64,000 bases of DNA, taken from assembly GCA_902583575.1 (NCBI GenBank), contig CACHWY010000001.1:24001-88000 (forward strand), written 5' to 3'. The notes under the pieces were generated by a model that did no database searches, was not told the origin of the DNA, and was given only the letters and a program-made list of their open reading frames with translations. Below, piece after piece: positions 1-8,103 of this stretch (position 1 is its first letter; each line of letters begins with the position of its first letter). The DNA is from an uncultured SAR86 cluster bacterium (GTDB taxonomy: Bacteria > Pseudomonadota > Gammaproteobacteria > Magnimaribacterales > D2472). The position numbers and the translations under genes are program-made.

Positions 1-572
1 AAAGTTCTAGCACGACAAACTTCTTTAACAAATGATGTGGTTGAGAAATCTATAATTGATTCGGATGGCAGCCTTTTATGAACAGGGTGATCAAAACTCA
101 CTTTAAAAGAAACCTTGAAGCCGTCAAATGGTTTAATGGTTGCGTATGCATCATCCCTAGTGACTGTTACTTCTTTTTTAACTTTTATAAACTTCTTTAA
201 AGCATCCTGTTCTTCTAGACCAGCTGACTGGATAAGAAAAACAAAAGGGCTCGAGCTTCCATCCATTATAGGGACTTCAGGACCATTAACTTTTATTAAA
301 CAATTATCTACACCAAGGCCTGCGATTGCAGATAGGAGATGTTCAATAGTAGAAATTTTTACATCATCTTTAACTAAAGCAGTGGATAAGCTGGTGTCAC
401 CAACATTTTCTGCTATTGCAGGTATTACCAAGTTTTCGTCAACATCAGTTCTAATGAAGTTAATACCAGAATTCGCTTCTGATGGTATTAATTCCATATT
501 AATATTTTTGCCAGTATGCAAGCCTATGCCAACTGCCTTTATTGAATTTCTTAGTGTTCTTTGCTTTAACAT
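1..572 (-). CDS. lpxC: UDP-3-O-acyl-N-acetylglucosamine deacetylase, partial (C-terminus outside window)
   Basis: This enzyme catalyses the committed zinc-dependent deacetylation step of lipid A synthesis in the cytoplasm. I translated the minus strand from the ATG at 572-570. It opens with [20 protein letters not shown], the characteristic LpxC N-terminus. The motif [16 protein letters not shown] supplies Glu77 and the zinc-ligand His78. [11 protein letters not shown] at about residues 181-191 matches the family just before the window edge, so about 190 of roughly 305 residues are present. The start codon lies inside the last codons of rlmB (7-bp overlap), which implies translational coupling. 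In most gammaproteobacteria lpxC closes the ftsQ-ftsA-ftsZ cluster, so this position is unusual. Confidence 0.95.
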   Translation of the reverse strand, partial: MLKQRTLRNSIKAVGIGLHTGKNINMELIPSEANSGINFIRTDVDENLVIPAIAENVGDTSLSTALVKDDVKISTIEHLLSAIAGLGVDNCLIKVNGPEVPIMDGSSSPFVFLIQSAGLEEQDALKKFIKVKKEVTVTRDDAYATIKPFDGFKVSFKVSFDHPVHKRLPSESIIDFSTTSFVKEVCRART

Positions 573-1288
573 TTACGCTGTCTTGATACTTCTGACAATA
601 TTATCCCAGTTGCAACTGAAACATTAAAGCTTTTAAAATTTTTATTGTCACTAAGGTTTATTAGATAATCACAATTCTCAGAAGTTTTTTTTCTTATTCC
701 AAATTCTTCTGATCCCATAATAAGCGCAGAAGAGTTTGTAAAATCATAATCCGTATATTCTTTATCGGCATGCTCACTTAAACCAAAAATGCTTATATTT
801 GATTTATTAAGATGTTTTAGAAAGTTAACTAAATTTGAAATAAAAAAAGTTTTTACTACCTCAGCGCCCCCGGCTGAAACATTATGAGCAATTTCATTTA
901 AAGGTGCGCAATGGTGTTTATTAATGACTAGAGCATCAACCCCAAAAACTGCTGCTGATCTAATACATGCTCCTAAATTTCTTGGATCAATAATATTATC
1001 TAAGATTAGAATCAATACTTCTTTATCTAAAGCCTTATCTAAAAACTCTTTAAAATCTTTAAAATTTAAATTATCTTCAGCTGTTATTATTGCTTCTGGA
1101 TCTTGTTTTAGTTTTTTTGAAATTTCAAAACTTATATCATTTTTATTTGCCATCTCTATAAGGTTATTAATCCTTTTATCGTCTCTTGAAGAGGGCAGAA
1201 ATAATTTTTTAATCTTATGAGGGTTATTTTTTATTATGCTTTCAATACTATGAAACCCAGATCTTTTTAGACTATCATTTTTTTTCAT
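566..1288 (-). CDS. rlmB: 23S rRNA (guanosine-2'-O)-methyltransferase RlmB (TrmH/SpoU family)
   Basis: A SAM-dependent SPOUT methyltransferase that 2'-O-methylates G2251 (E. coli numbering) in the peptidyl-transferase P loop. The 240-residue length is typical. An N-terminal L30e-like substrate domain is followed by the three SpoU motifs: NLGACIR (about residues 104-110), [10 protein letters not shown], and [10 protein letters not shown] near the C-terminus (about 220-229), which forms the trefoil knot. It starts 2 bases after the rnr stop, and rnr-rlmB is a conserved gammaproteobacterial pair. It overlaps lpxC by 7 bp. The family is certain. RlmB rather than TrmH or TrmL is inferred from the rnr linkage and from motif wording. 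Confidence 0.92.
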   Translation of the reverse strand: MKKNDSLKRSGFHSIESIIKNNPHKIKKLFLPSSRDDKRINNLIEMANKNDISFEISKKLKQDPEAIITAEDNLNFKDFKEFLDKALDKEVLILILDNIIDPRNLGACIRSAAVFGVDALVINKHHCAPLNEIAHNVSAGGAEVVKTFFISNLVNFLKHLNKSNISIFGLSEHADKEYTDYDFTNSSALIMGSEEFGIRKKTSENCDYLINLSDNKNFKSFNVSVATGIILSEVSRQRKC

Positions 1289-1290
1289 TT

Positions 1291-2754
1291 TTATTTTGGT
1301 ACAAGAACTATTTTTCTTTCTTCTGGAATAACGTTAGCCAATTGAACATTAATTTTTTGGCCAATTCTAAAAGTTTTTCCTGTTCTTCTGCCTCTTAACA
1401 TATTAGCTTCTTTATCAAAGAAATATCTATCGTGCCTTAAATCTGAAACATGTAATAAGCCAGATATAAAGTGCTTTTCAATCTCACAAAATAAACCAAA
1501 CTCTGTGATTCCAACAATCATAGATGAAAACTCATCACCTATAAACTTTTTAAGATAGTGGCATATTAGTTGTTGAGTCACTTGTCTAGATGCATACTCA
1601 GCCCTTTTTTCTAAACTAGATAACTCATTTAAAGTTTCCTCTAATTTATCTTGTGAAATTTTTTGCTTATTTTTTTGTAAAACATTTTTTATTAGCCTAT
1701 GCGATATCAGATCAGGATATCTTCGAATTGGAGAGGTAAAGTGAGAATACTCTTCTAATTGCAATCCAAAATGACCTATTTCTTTTGTCGAGTACTGGGC
1801 TCTTTTAAGAGATTGAAGAATTAAGATATTCATCATTTTATTATCTTCATCTTTGTTGGCATGCTTAATAAAACTATTAATTACTTCTAGTGGTTTTAGA
1901 GAAGACTTAGAAGCCAAACCTTTTAATGAAAAAAATTTCTTTAAACTTTCTATTTTTAGTTTTTCGGGCTCTTCGTGGACTCTATAAACCCCAAAACCAT
2001 AATGTTTTTTGATAAATTTAGCAGCACATATATTTGCAGCAACCATACACTCTTCTATCATTTGATGGGCAAATAGTCTTTTTGGTAAAAAGATTTCTGC
2101 AATATCTCCATCTTTACCAATTTTAATATTCGGTTCAGTTGTATTTATTTCGAGAGCCCATCTATTAACTCTATTTCTTATAAGTTTCTTTGTAAGATCG
2201 TTTAGAGCTTTTAAAGAGTTATTAATATCTGATGTTGCATTTAGATTGCTAGCATCTTCAATCTGATTATAGGTAAACCTTTTATGCGAATTAATAATAG
2301 CCTCAAAGAATTTATATGAATTTATATTTCCTTCAGAATCAAAATTCATTTCACAAACTAAAACGTTTCTATTTTTATTAGGAACAAGAGAGCATAAATC
2401 ATTAGAAATTTCTTCGGGCAACATAGGTATTACTTTATTAGGAAAATAAATAGAGGTGCCTCTTTTAAGTGCTTCTTTGTCTATTTCTGAATCAGGACTA
2501 ACGACTTCTGCTACATCTGCGATAGCTACTTGTAATATGAAGCTTGAAGATTGTTTAATACAGCACACAGCATCATCGAAATCTTTTGCATCTTCTCCAT
2601 CAATAGTAATAAAAGGTTTTTCGCTTAAGTTTATTCTTTTTAATTTGTTATCAAATGTAATATTTTTTAGCTCATGATTAATTTTTTTAGGCCATTGATA
2701 GGGCAGATCATTGTCAGAAATGGCTTGGTTAATTGCATTTATTAAATTACTCAT
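1291..2754 (-). CDS. rnr: Ribonuclease R/II-family exoribonuclease, lacking the N-terminal cold-shock domains
   Basis: A 3'-5' hydrolytic exoribonuclease of the RNB family, acting in rRNA and mRNA turnover. The RNB catalytic block begins almost at once: IDGEDAKDFDD (residues 51-61) carries the four magnesium-binding aspartates at 52, 58, 60 and 61 with RNase II/R spacing. A C-terminal S1 domain contains ITEFGLFCEIEKHFISGLLH. The protein is 487 residues, against about 810 for E. coli RNase R. The helix-turn-helix and both cold-shock domains are missing, as is the basic tail. An in-frame TAA lies 18 to 21 bases upstream of the ATG, so the short form is not a wrong start. Linkage to rlmB favours rnr over rnb. 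Confidence 0.88.
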   Translation of the reverse strand: MSNLINAINQAISDNDLPYQWPKKINHELKNITFDNKLKRINLSEKPFITIDGEDAKDFDDAVCCIKQSSSFILQVAIADVAEVVSPDSEIDKEALKRGTSIYFPNKVIPMLPEEISNDLCSLVPNKNRNVLVCEMNFDSEGNINSYKFFEAIINSHKRFTYNQIEDASNLNATSDINNSLKALNDLTKKLIRNRVNRWALEINTTEPNIKIGKDGDIAEIFLPKRLFAHQMIEECMVAANICAAKFIKKHYGFGVYRVHEEPEKLKIESLKKFFSLKGLASKSSLKPLEVINSFIKHANKDEDNKMMNILILQSLKRAQYSTKEIGHFGLQLEEYSHFTSPIRRYPDLISHRLIKNVLQKNKQKISQDKLEETLNELSSLEKRAEYASRQVTQQLICHYLKKFIGDEFSSMIVGITEFGLFCEIEKHFISGLLHVSDLRHDRYFFDKEANMLRGRRTGKTFRIGQKINVQLANVIPEERKIVLVPK

Positions 2755-2793
2755 GATTAAAAATATTAGATGTTATTAATTGAATCGACGTAT

Positions 2794-5370
2794 TTAAAAT
2801 TTATATTCAATATTAGCCCCTAACATTCTTCCCCTTGGGTCATGCACTCTTGTATCAAAACTAAAGTCTGGAGCATCATAGAGTCTAGGCGCTGATTCAT
2901 CTAAAATATTTATTAATGCAAGATTAAGTTTTAATTCTCCAGATGAAACCTTCAATATTTTTCTTAGTGATAAATCATGAACTAGAAAGGAATCAATTTT
3001 ATTTTCATACCCATAAGTAATTCCAAGACCAGTAATAGCTCTTTCATTAACATATCCATCTATATATCTTGATGTTAATCCAAAGACATAATCCTTATAA
3101 TTCCAATTAATAAATGAATTTATTCTATTCTTTGGTAATGAATGGGTATGAGCATTAAAATTAAATTTACCAACTCGATTTATCATTCTTAATTGTTGAT
3201 TTTCTGCAAGGCCTGGAGTTAAAAATTTATCTAATTTTGTACCTTTAAGACTAAATGTAAGGTAACCATTATCTTTAATATCTAAGAGGTAATTAATATT
3301 GAAGTCGGTGCCCCTTATTAAAGTGTTCTCTTCATTAAAGTATGAAGTAGTTACACCAATTAAATCTCCGAACTCGTTTCTTGTAACACTTGGTCCATTT
3401 GGATCTGAAGATAAAATAGCTTGAGCGCTTTCAACTTCAATTCTATCTTTATAATCTATTTCCCAATAATCAATTGTTAATTTAAGAGCATCTTTTTCAT
3501 AAATTAAGCCAAAATTTGTGTTACTTGAAGTAGCGGGCTTAAGATCAGGATTTCCGATAGATGCCTGTCTTACAAAAACAGAGTCACTCACATCTCTTAC
3601 GCTGCCTAAATTAATTTCACTTGAAAACATTTGAGCCATTGACGGGGATGAGAATGCAGTGTTTTTTGAAAGTCTCAATGATAAAGAGTCTGCTAATAAA
3701 TATTTAAAGGACAATTTAGGATCAAATGAAGATTCATTATTCATTGATTCATATCTAGCAGCAAACCTCATATCAAGCTTTTCATTGAATCCTTTTTCAA
3801 TTTCTAAAAATATAGCTTTACTTATTCTGCTTTTAGAGAGATTCATTCCTCCGCCGAGAAAGAAGAGGTCAGCTGTTTTTATCAATTTTCCATCTTTATC
3901 AAATTCTGCTCTGCTTATTTCATCATAATAGACATCCAAAGATTCATTATTGATTTGAAATCCATAAGCATATTCAAAATTTTTATAATTCGATGTAAAT
4001 ATTCCATTAATAGAAGTTAAGTCCGCGGTTTTTGATGAGATCTCAGCCCCTCTAACATACTCTATTAAAGATTGAGGGTTCTGTGATGAGTCAAAAATAT
4101 TCCAAGTTTTATTTCCATCTTGACCGCCATTACCTTTTATTGCTGCTAAAAATTTTGAGTCAATAATGTCTGGTCGATAGTGATCATTGGAATGCTCACT
4201 TTTAGTTATAGAAATCTCAGCATCAATTTGCCTATTAATTAAAAAAGACATACTGTAATTAAAATTAAATTGTTTTATATCTTTCGGAGAATTAGGAGAT
4301 TTGAATTCTGATCCAAGAGGTCTTCCATACCATGTCACTGGAACATTAAACGGACTTCCACCTTCTTCTGGTTGTAGACTTCTAGATAAAAAAGGTAATG
4401 CAGGATAAGAGGGTGATTGAGGATTGTCATTAACTTTTACATTTGATGTAATGAAATTTATATCATGATTTAAATTGCCAATTGTTTTTGAAAAGTTTAC
4501 ATAAGTTTTTAAATGACTTTCATCATTTACAATATTAAATCTTTCGCCATATAAAAATTTACAAAATGATCCATCCAAGATACCTCCATTATTTTCACAA
4601 CCCGGATCTGGAACAAATGTTGTTTCTTTTGGATAGCTGCCAACATAAATTCCTGAAGTAACCTCATCAGGGCCAAGAAGTTTAAATGTTTTTCCTAGAG
4701 TGCTTAAGCCTAATTCGGCAATACCTGGTATTTCACTCGCTGATAACGGAGATCTTTCCAAAGAGTTTATTCCTATAACTAAATCCCCGTTGAAGACTTC
4801 TGTGCCATACAACAGACCAATAGCATTATCATTTTGATCATAATTAGATGTTGTTTGGCTTCCTATTCTTACTTTAAAACCATCAAACTTCTTTATTGTA
4901 AAAAAGTTTATTACTCCTGCTATTGCATCTGAACCATAGATTGAAGTTGCACCTTCTTTAAGTATTTCTATTTTATCTATAGCAATTTCAGGAACTATAT
5001 TGACATCTATGTATCCATTACCTTTATTTGAAGGTGTTCCTGAAAATGTATGTCTTTTTGAATTTAATAATAATAACGTTGCAGAATCATCTAATCCTCT
5101 TAACGTAATAGAAGCCATTCCTTGATCAACACCCGCCAAAGCATTTGATTGAAATCTAGAACCAGAACTTATATTTAGATATTTACTAATTTCAGCTATG
5201 TTAGTTATATTAAGATTTTCATAATCTTCTTTTGTTATAACTTGTACAGGAGATAGGTCATTCTCAGCATCTTTAATCATCGTGCCGGTCACTACAAGCT
5301 CTTCTATATTGTCAGCAGCTATAAAAAAAGATAGAAATAATAGATATATGAATCTAGGCTTGATGAACAT
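2794..5370 (-). CDS. TonB-dependent outer-membrane receptor, substrate unknown
   Basis: An 858-residue outer-membrane active transporter driven by TonB-ExbB-ExbD. A signal peptide covers about residues 1-18. A TonB-box-like segment EELVVTGT follows, then a plug domain with LRGLDDSATLLLLNSKR and EILKEGATSIYGSDAIAGVI, then a long beta barrel ending in an aromatic residue (NIEYKF), as expected for BAM-mediated insertion. The C-terminal region includes DPRGRMLGANIEYKF. No ligand-specific motif was recognised, and the adjacent genes do not name a substrate. It has its own upstream promoter candidate and is separated by a hairpin from the zinc-type receptor. Alternative ligands include siderophores, vitamins, peptides or glycans. 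Confidence 0.9.
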   Translation of the reverse strand: MFIKPRFIYLLFLSFFIAADNIEELVVTGTMIKDAENDLSPVQVITKEDYENLNITNIAEISKYLNISSGSRFQSNALAGVDQGMASITLRGLDDSATLLLLNSKRHTFSGTPSNKGNGYIDVNIVPEIAIDKIEILKEGATSIYGSDAIAGVINFFTIKKFDGFKVRIGSQTTSNYDQNDNAIGLLYGTEVFNGDLVIGINSLERSPLSASEIPGIAELGLSTLGKTFKLLGPDEVTSGIYVGSYPKETTFVPDPGCENNGGILDGSFCKFLYGERFNIVNDESHLKTYVNFSKTIGNLNHDINFITSNVKVNDNPQSPSYPALPFLSRSLQPEEGGSPFNVPVTWYGRPLGSEFKSPNSPKDIKQFNFNYSMSFLINRQIDAEISITKSEHSNDHYRPDIIDSKFLAAIKGNGGQDGNKTWNIFDSSQNPQSLIEYVRGAEISSKTADLTSINGIFTSNYKNFEYAYGFQINNESLDVYYDEISRAEFDKDGKLIKTADLFFLGGGMNLSKSRISKAIFLEIEKGFNEKLDMRFAARYESMNNESSFDPKLSFKYLLADSLSLRLSKNTAFSSPSMAQMFSSEINLGSVRDVSDSVFVRQASIGNPDLKPATSSNTNFGLIYEKDALKLTIDYWEIDYKDRIEVESAQAILSSDPNGPSVTRNEFGDLIGVTTSYFNEENTLIRGTDFNINYLLDIKDNGYLTFSLKGTKLDKFLTPGLAENQQLRMINRVGKFNFNAHTHSLPKNRINSFINWNYKDYVFGLTSRYIDGYVNERAITGLGITYGYENKIDSFLVHDLSLRKILKVSSGELKLNLALINILDESAPRLYDAPDFSFDTRVHDPRGRMLGANIEYKF

Positions 5371-5377
5371 GATAGTG

Positions 5378-5407
5378 ATTATAGTTTTTTATACTACAAG
5401 ATATCAA
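5378..5407 (-). promoter_or_regulatory. Sigma-70-type promoter for the 858-residue TonB receptor
   Basis: On the minus strand TTGATA (5407-5402) and TATAAT (5383-5378) are separated by 18 bp. The -10 hexamer ends only 7 bases before the ATG at 5370, so a transcript from it would have almost no leader. No Shine-Dalgarno sequence is visible before this ATG. A second possible -10, TATAAA about 12 bases further upstream, would leave a short leader. Confidence 0.5.
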
Positions 5408-5428
5408 AAATTTTGAATTATATTAATA

Positions 5429-5458
5429 TTCCATTGACCCTTAAAAGGGCCAATGGAA
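5429..5458 (-). terminator. Hairpin terminator after the zinc-type TonB receptor
   Basis: An inverted repeat with arms TTCCATTG and CAATGGAA plus CCCTT and AAGGG, with one A/C mismatch, gives a stem of about 13 bp around a 2-base centre. It starts 23 bases past the receptor stop at 5481. The bases after it on the minus strand are AT-rich but not a clean T run, so termination strength is uncertain. Confidence 0.55.
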
Positions 5459-5480
5459 ATTAAATTACAAGAAAATCTAT

Positions 5481-7745
5481 TTAGAAAGTTAGATTAAACT
5501 TCAATCCGATATTTTTACCAGGTAATGGAACCTGATCTTTAACAAAAGATGAATGATTTCTAGCAACTTCATCTAGTAAATTTCTTCCAAATAATGAAAC
5601 TTTTAATTTACTATTGCCACCCATACCAAATGTTTTAGTTATTCGAGTATCAAGCATTTGATAGCCATCAGTTTTGGTTTCACCTTCGCCAAAATCATTT
5701 TGAGCATCAACATCTTTCAGACTTAGTTTGAACACAATATCATCTTCTTCATAAGATAAAGAATATACGTTTCTTGATGGATTAATTCTAGGAACATTAT
5801 GTCCATCAGAAAATTCAGCATTTACTACGTCTCTTCCAAAAGATAGTGTTAACTCACCAGAACCAAAATCCATTGATTTACCAAATTCAATTTCATATCC
5901 ATCAAATTCTGCATCTTCTTGAACATAGTTTGCATGAATTAAATTTCCATGGCCATGGTCATCATGATCATCGTGCCCATCTTCATCTTCATGGTGCTCA
6001 TCTTCATCATGATGCTCATCTTCATCATGATGCTCATCTTCATGATCTTCATCTTCATCCATGAGAGTTATATAGTTATCAACATCATTAACGTAGAAAC
6101 TTGCATAAGCAAAAAAGCCATTATTTTCATAGTTAAATGTAATATCAAAATTATTTGATGTCTCACTATTTAGATTTGGATCGCCTGTTTCAAGTCTTCC
6201 TGTAGCCATATGAGGGCCGTTCATAAATAATTCAATGACTGAAGGTAATCTTTCCACACTTGCATAGCCAAGATTAACATTAAGATTTTCAGTTAAGTCT
6301 CTTCCAAGACTTACTGCAAAACTATTAGTTGTATCATCAATACTGTAATAGTCTACATCTCCATGATCTTCATCTGTAACACTTCCAGATCTATCTATTT
6401 GATCCATTCTGAATCCTAAATCAACATTAAATAAATCTAAATCTTTGCTCATGTAATAACCAAGAGTGAATTCTTCATTATTTGCAGGGTTCATAAATGC
6501 TTCCTCACCCACAATTGAGTTATCTTCATCAACAAAATTAATTACAATTTTTTGACTCATGCCTGCATTAGACATATCAAAGATTGCACCATATTCCGTT
6601 GCTTGATTTGCAAATACTGTTGGAGCATGCCCTTCATGCTCATCTTCATCATGATCATCATGACCTTCTTCATCTTCATGATCATCATGAGCTTCCTCTT
6701 CATGAGCTTCAGTAAGAGTGTAATCAGAGTCACGATAGGTAAAGTCAACTTTGTTGATTAAATTCCCACCAACGTTATATGAGCCTTTGATTGTAAAGGT
6801 TTCAGAATCTGTAGTTGAGAAAATTCTCTCTTCACCATGTTCATCATGACCTTCTTCATCTTCATGATCATCATGATCTTCTTCATCTCCATGTTCATCG
6901 CCATGTTCATCGCCATGTTCATCGCCATGGAAAGGAATACCATAAACACTCTCAAGATTGTCTATCGCAAATCCTAGATAGCCCCAGTCTGCGACTTTTG
7001 ATATACCAAATTTTGTTGCTTCAACAGCAAAATCTGAGTTATTAACATATCCCAAATCTTCTTCATGCTCTTCATGCTCTTCTTCATCATGATCATCATG
7101 ATCATCATGATCTTCTTCTTCATGAATTACAGCACCGTTAGGAATATCGTAATTACCAAAAGATGTATCTCTGTAACTAAAGCTAAAATTATAGCCTCCT
7201 ATATTTTCTTTATAACTTACAGATTGAGAGTCACCATCATTAACTGATTGTGTTTCTAATCCAAAGTTTGCTTCAGGAGAATCATAATTAGTTGAAGATA
7301 TAGCATCATCAACAACATTAATGATTCCTCCAATTGTTCCATTAGCATATAGTAATGAAGATGGACCTTTAACAATCTCAATTTGATTAATGTCGTTTAA
7401 ATCAACATCATTCAAATGGTCGACACCAAGTCCAGATACATCACGGTTAACCATACCATTCTTAAGAATCTTAACCCTTGGGCCAGACATACCTCTTATT
7501 ATTGGTTGTCCAACTGCAGCACCATAATCTGCAATTGAAACTCCTAAATAACTATCTATGGCATCACCTAAGCTGGTAGTTGCATCATCAGAGATATCAT
7601 CTCCATCAATAACATATAGCGGGTTAGTAACTTCAGTAGCATCTACAAAAGAAGATGTAACAACAATCTCTTCTACATCTTGTGAAATTATTTCGCTTGA
7701 ATGAAAAGCAATTAAAACAACAATTGCGTTAAAAAATTTTTTCAT
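5481..7745 (-). CDS. TonB-dependent receptor with His/Asp/Glu-rich tracts, probable zinc receptor (ZnuD-like)
   Basis: A 754-residue outer-membrane receptor. A signal peptide (about 1-21) precedes the TonB-box-like VEEIVVTSS and a plug with QPIIRGMSGPRVKILKNGMV and GPSSLLYANGTIGGIINVV, as in ZnuD-type receptors. The barrel ends in NLTF. Four strongly acidic, histidine-rich tracts lie at about residues 208-230, 273-307, 348-373 and 563-600, built of HDD, HGDE and HHDEDE units and best placed in extracellular loops. ZnuD of Neisseria carries comparable zinc-binding His-rich loops. Zinc is therefore the favoured ligand, with nickel, copper or cobalt as alternatives. A strong AAGGAGG ribosome site precedes the ATG. 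The small His/Cys protein upstream supports metal handling. Confidence 0.88.
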   Translation of the reverse strand: MKKFFNAIVVLIAFHSSEIISQDVEEIVVTSSFVDATEVTNPLYVIDGDDISDDATTSLGDAIDSYLGVSIADYGAAVGQPIIRGMSGPRVKILKNGMVNRDVSGLGVDHLNDVDLNDINQIEIVKGPSSLLYANGTIGGIINVVDDAISSTNYDSPEANFGLETQSVNDGDSQSVSYKENIGGYNFSFSYRDTSFGNYDIPNGAVIHEEEDHDDHDDHDEEEHEEHEEDLGYVNNSDFAVEATKFGISKVADWGYLGFAIDNLESVYGIPFHGDEHGDEHGDEHGDEEDHDDHEDEEGHDEHGEERIFSTTDSETFTIKGSYNVGGNLINKVDFTYRDSDYTLTEAHEEEAHDDHEDEEGHDDHDEDEHEGHAPTVFANQATEYGAIFDMSNAGMSQKIVINFVDEDNSIVGEEAFMNPANNEEFTLGYYMSKDLDLFNVDLGFRMDQIDRSGSVTDEDHGDVDYYSIDDTTNSFAVSLGRDLTENLNVNLGYASVERLPSVIELFMNGPHMATGRLETGDPNLNSETSNNFDITFNYENNGFFAYASFYVNDVDNYITLMDEDEDHEDEHHDEDEHHDEDEHHEDEDGHDDHDDHGHGNLIHANYVQEDAEFDGYEIEFGKSMDFGSGELTLSFGRDVVNAEFSDGHNVPRINPSRNVYSLSYEEDDIVFKLSLKDVDAQNDFGEGETKTDGYQMLDTRITKTFGMGGNSKLKVSLFGRNLLDEVARNHSSFVKDQVPLPGKNIGLKFNLTF
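5995..6043. repeat. 18-bp in-frame tandem repeat coding His/Asp/Glu-rich loop
   Basis: Two full copies of an 18-base unit (5995-6012, 6013-6030) and a partial third encode HHDEDE repeats in the last His-rich tract of the receptor. The unit is a multiple of three, so copy-number change would alter loop length without a frameshift. Confidence 0.85.
6889..6929. repeat. 12-bp in-frame tandem repeat coding HGDE units
   Basis: Three perfect copies of CCATGTTCATCG (plus-strand reading; 6889, 6901, 6913) and a partial fourth encode consecutive HGDE units on the minus strand. Perfect identity between copies suggests recent expansion or ongoing slippage. Confidence 0.9.
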
Positions 7746-7764
7746 ATTTTCCTCCTTAAATGAA

Positions 7765-7795
7765 AAATTAGTTAAAAAATAAAATTAACTAATTT
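7765..7795 (-). promoter_or_regulatory. Perfect 11-bp inverted repeat between the small metal-binding ORF and the zinc-type receptor
   Basis: Arms AAATTAGTTAA (7765-7775) and TTAACTAATTT (7785-7795) flank a 9-base AT-only loop. The repeat covers the stop codon of the upstream small gene and ends 20 bases before the receptor ATG. Read on the minus strand the stem is followed by TTC, so it could act as a weak attenuator, as an RNA-stability hairpin, or as a repressor operator. It does not match a Zur box that I recognise. Confidence 0.5.
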
Positions 7796-8055
7796 AAAGG
7801 AGGGGCTCTGGATAAATTTGATTTCTTATTAAAACTAACAAATCTAGAAGTTAGATTTGTTTTAAGGGAAACTTTTTGATAATCATCTTTTACTTTTGAA
7901 GCAACAACCTGAATATCTACATTTTCTTCACATGCCTGACATTCTGTTATATGCCCCTCGTCAAAATGATCAAAATGATCAAAATGACCAGCAAAGCTAT
8001 CGTAGGAAAGACTTGCTAGAAAGATTAATGCTAATGAAAAGTACTTCTTATTCAT
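7789..8055 (-). CDS. Small exported His/Cys protein, probable periplasmic metal-binding partner of the adjacent receptor
   Basis: An 88-residue protein of unrecognised family. A signal peptide (about 1-22, ending SFAG) is followed by HFDHFDHFDEGH (24-35), then a CQAC pair (Cys39, Cys42), a region of alternating hydrophobic residues, and a C-terminal SRAPPLN. The threefold HFD is encoded by a 9-bp direct repeat at 7961-7987. It lies 43 bases upstream of the His-rich TonB receptor on the same strand, so the two are probably cotranscribed. I infer a role in zinc or other divalent-metal handling in the periplasm. Short proteins with a CxxC motif and an RAPP-type tail next to ZnuD-like receptors are my recollection and were not checked. 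Confidence 0.72.
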   Translation of the reverse strand: MNKKYFSLALIFLASLSYDSFAGHFDHFDHFDEGHITECQACEENVDIQVVASKVKDDYQKVSLKTNLTSRFVSFNKKSNLSRAPPLN

Positions 8056-8103
8056 GATTTAGGCATACTAGACCATTAATTTTTCCATTTTTCAAGTCAT
8101 TTA

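Noticed and set aside
115-627. 170-codon plus-strand ORF at the left end
   Set aside because: It is antisense to lpxC, whose minus-strand reading frame matches the family over 190 residues. The plus-strand product has no recognisable features.
5995-6929. Short direct repeats as a possible CRISPR array
   Set aside because: Units are 12 or 18 bp, contiguous, without spacers, and lie in frame inside a coding region. No cas genes are present.
5846-7247. His-rich and Met/Ile-rich ORFs on both strands across the receptor gene
   Set aside because: They are alternate-frame readings of the CAT/GAT repeat tracts in the TonB receptor and have no ribosome sites or conserved starts.
8056-8103. Zur box upstream of the small metal-binding gene
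   Set aside because: No GTTATA-type palindrome is visible in the 48-base gap, so zinc-dependent regulation could not be supported.
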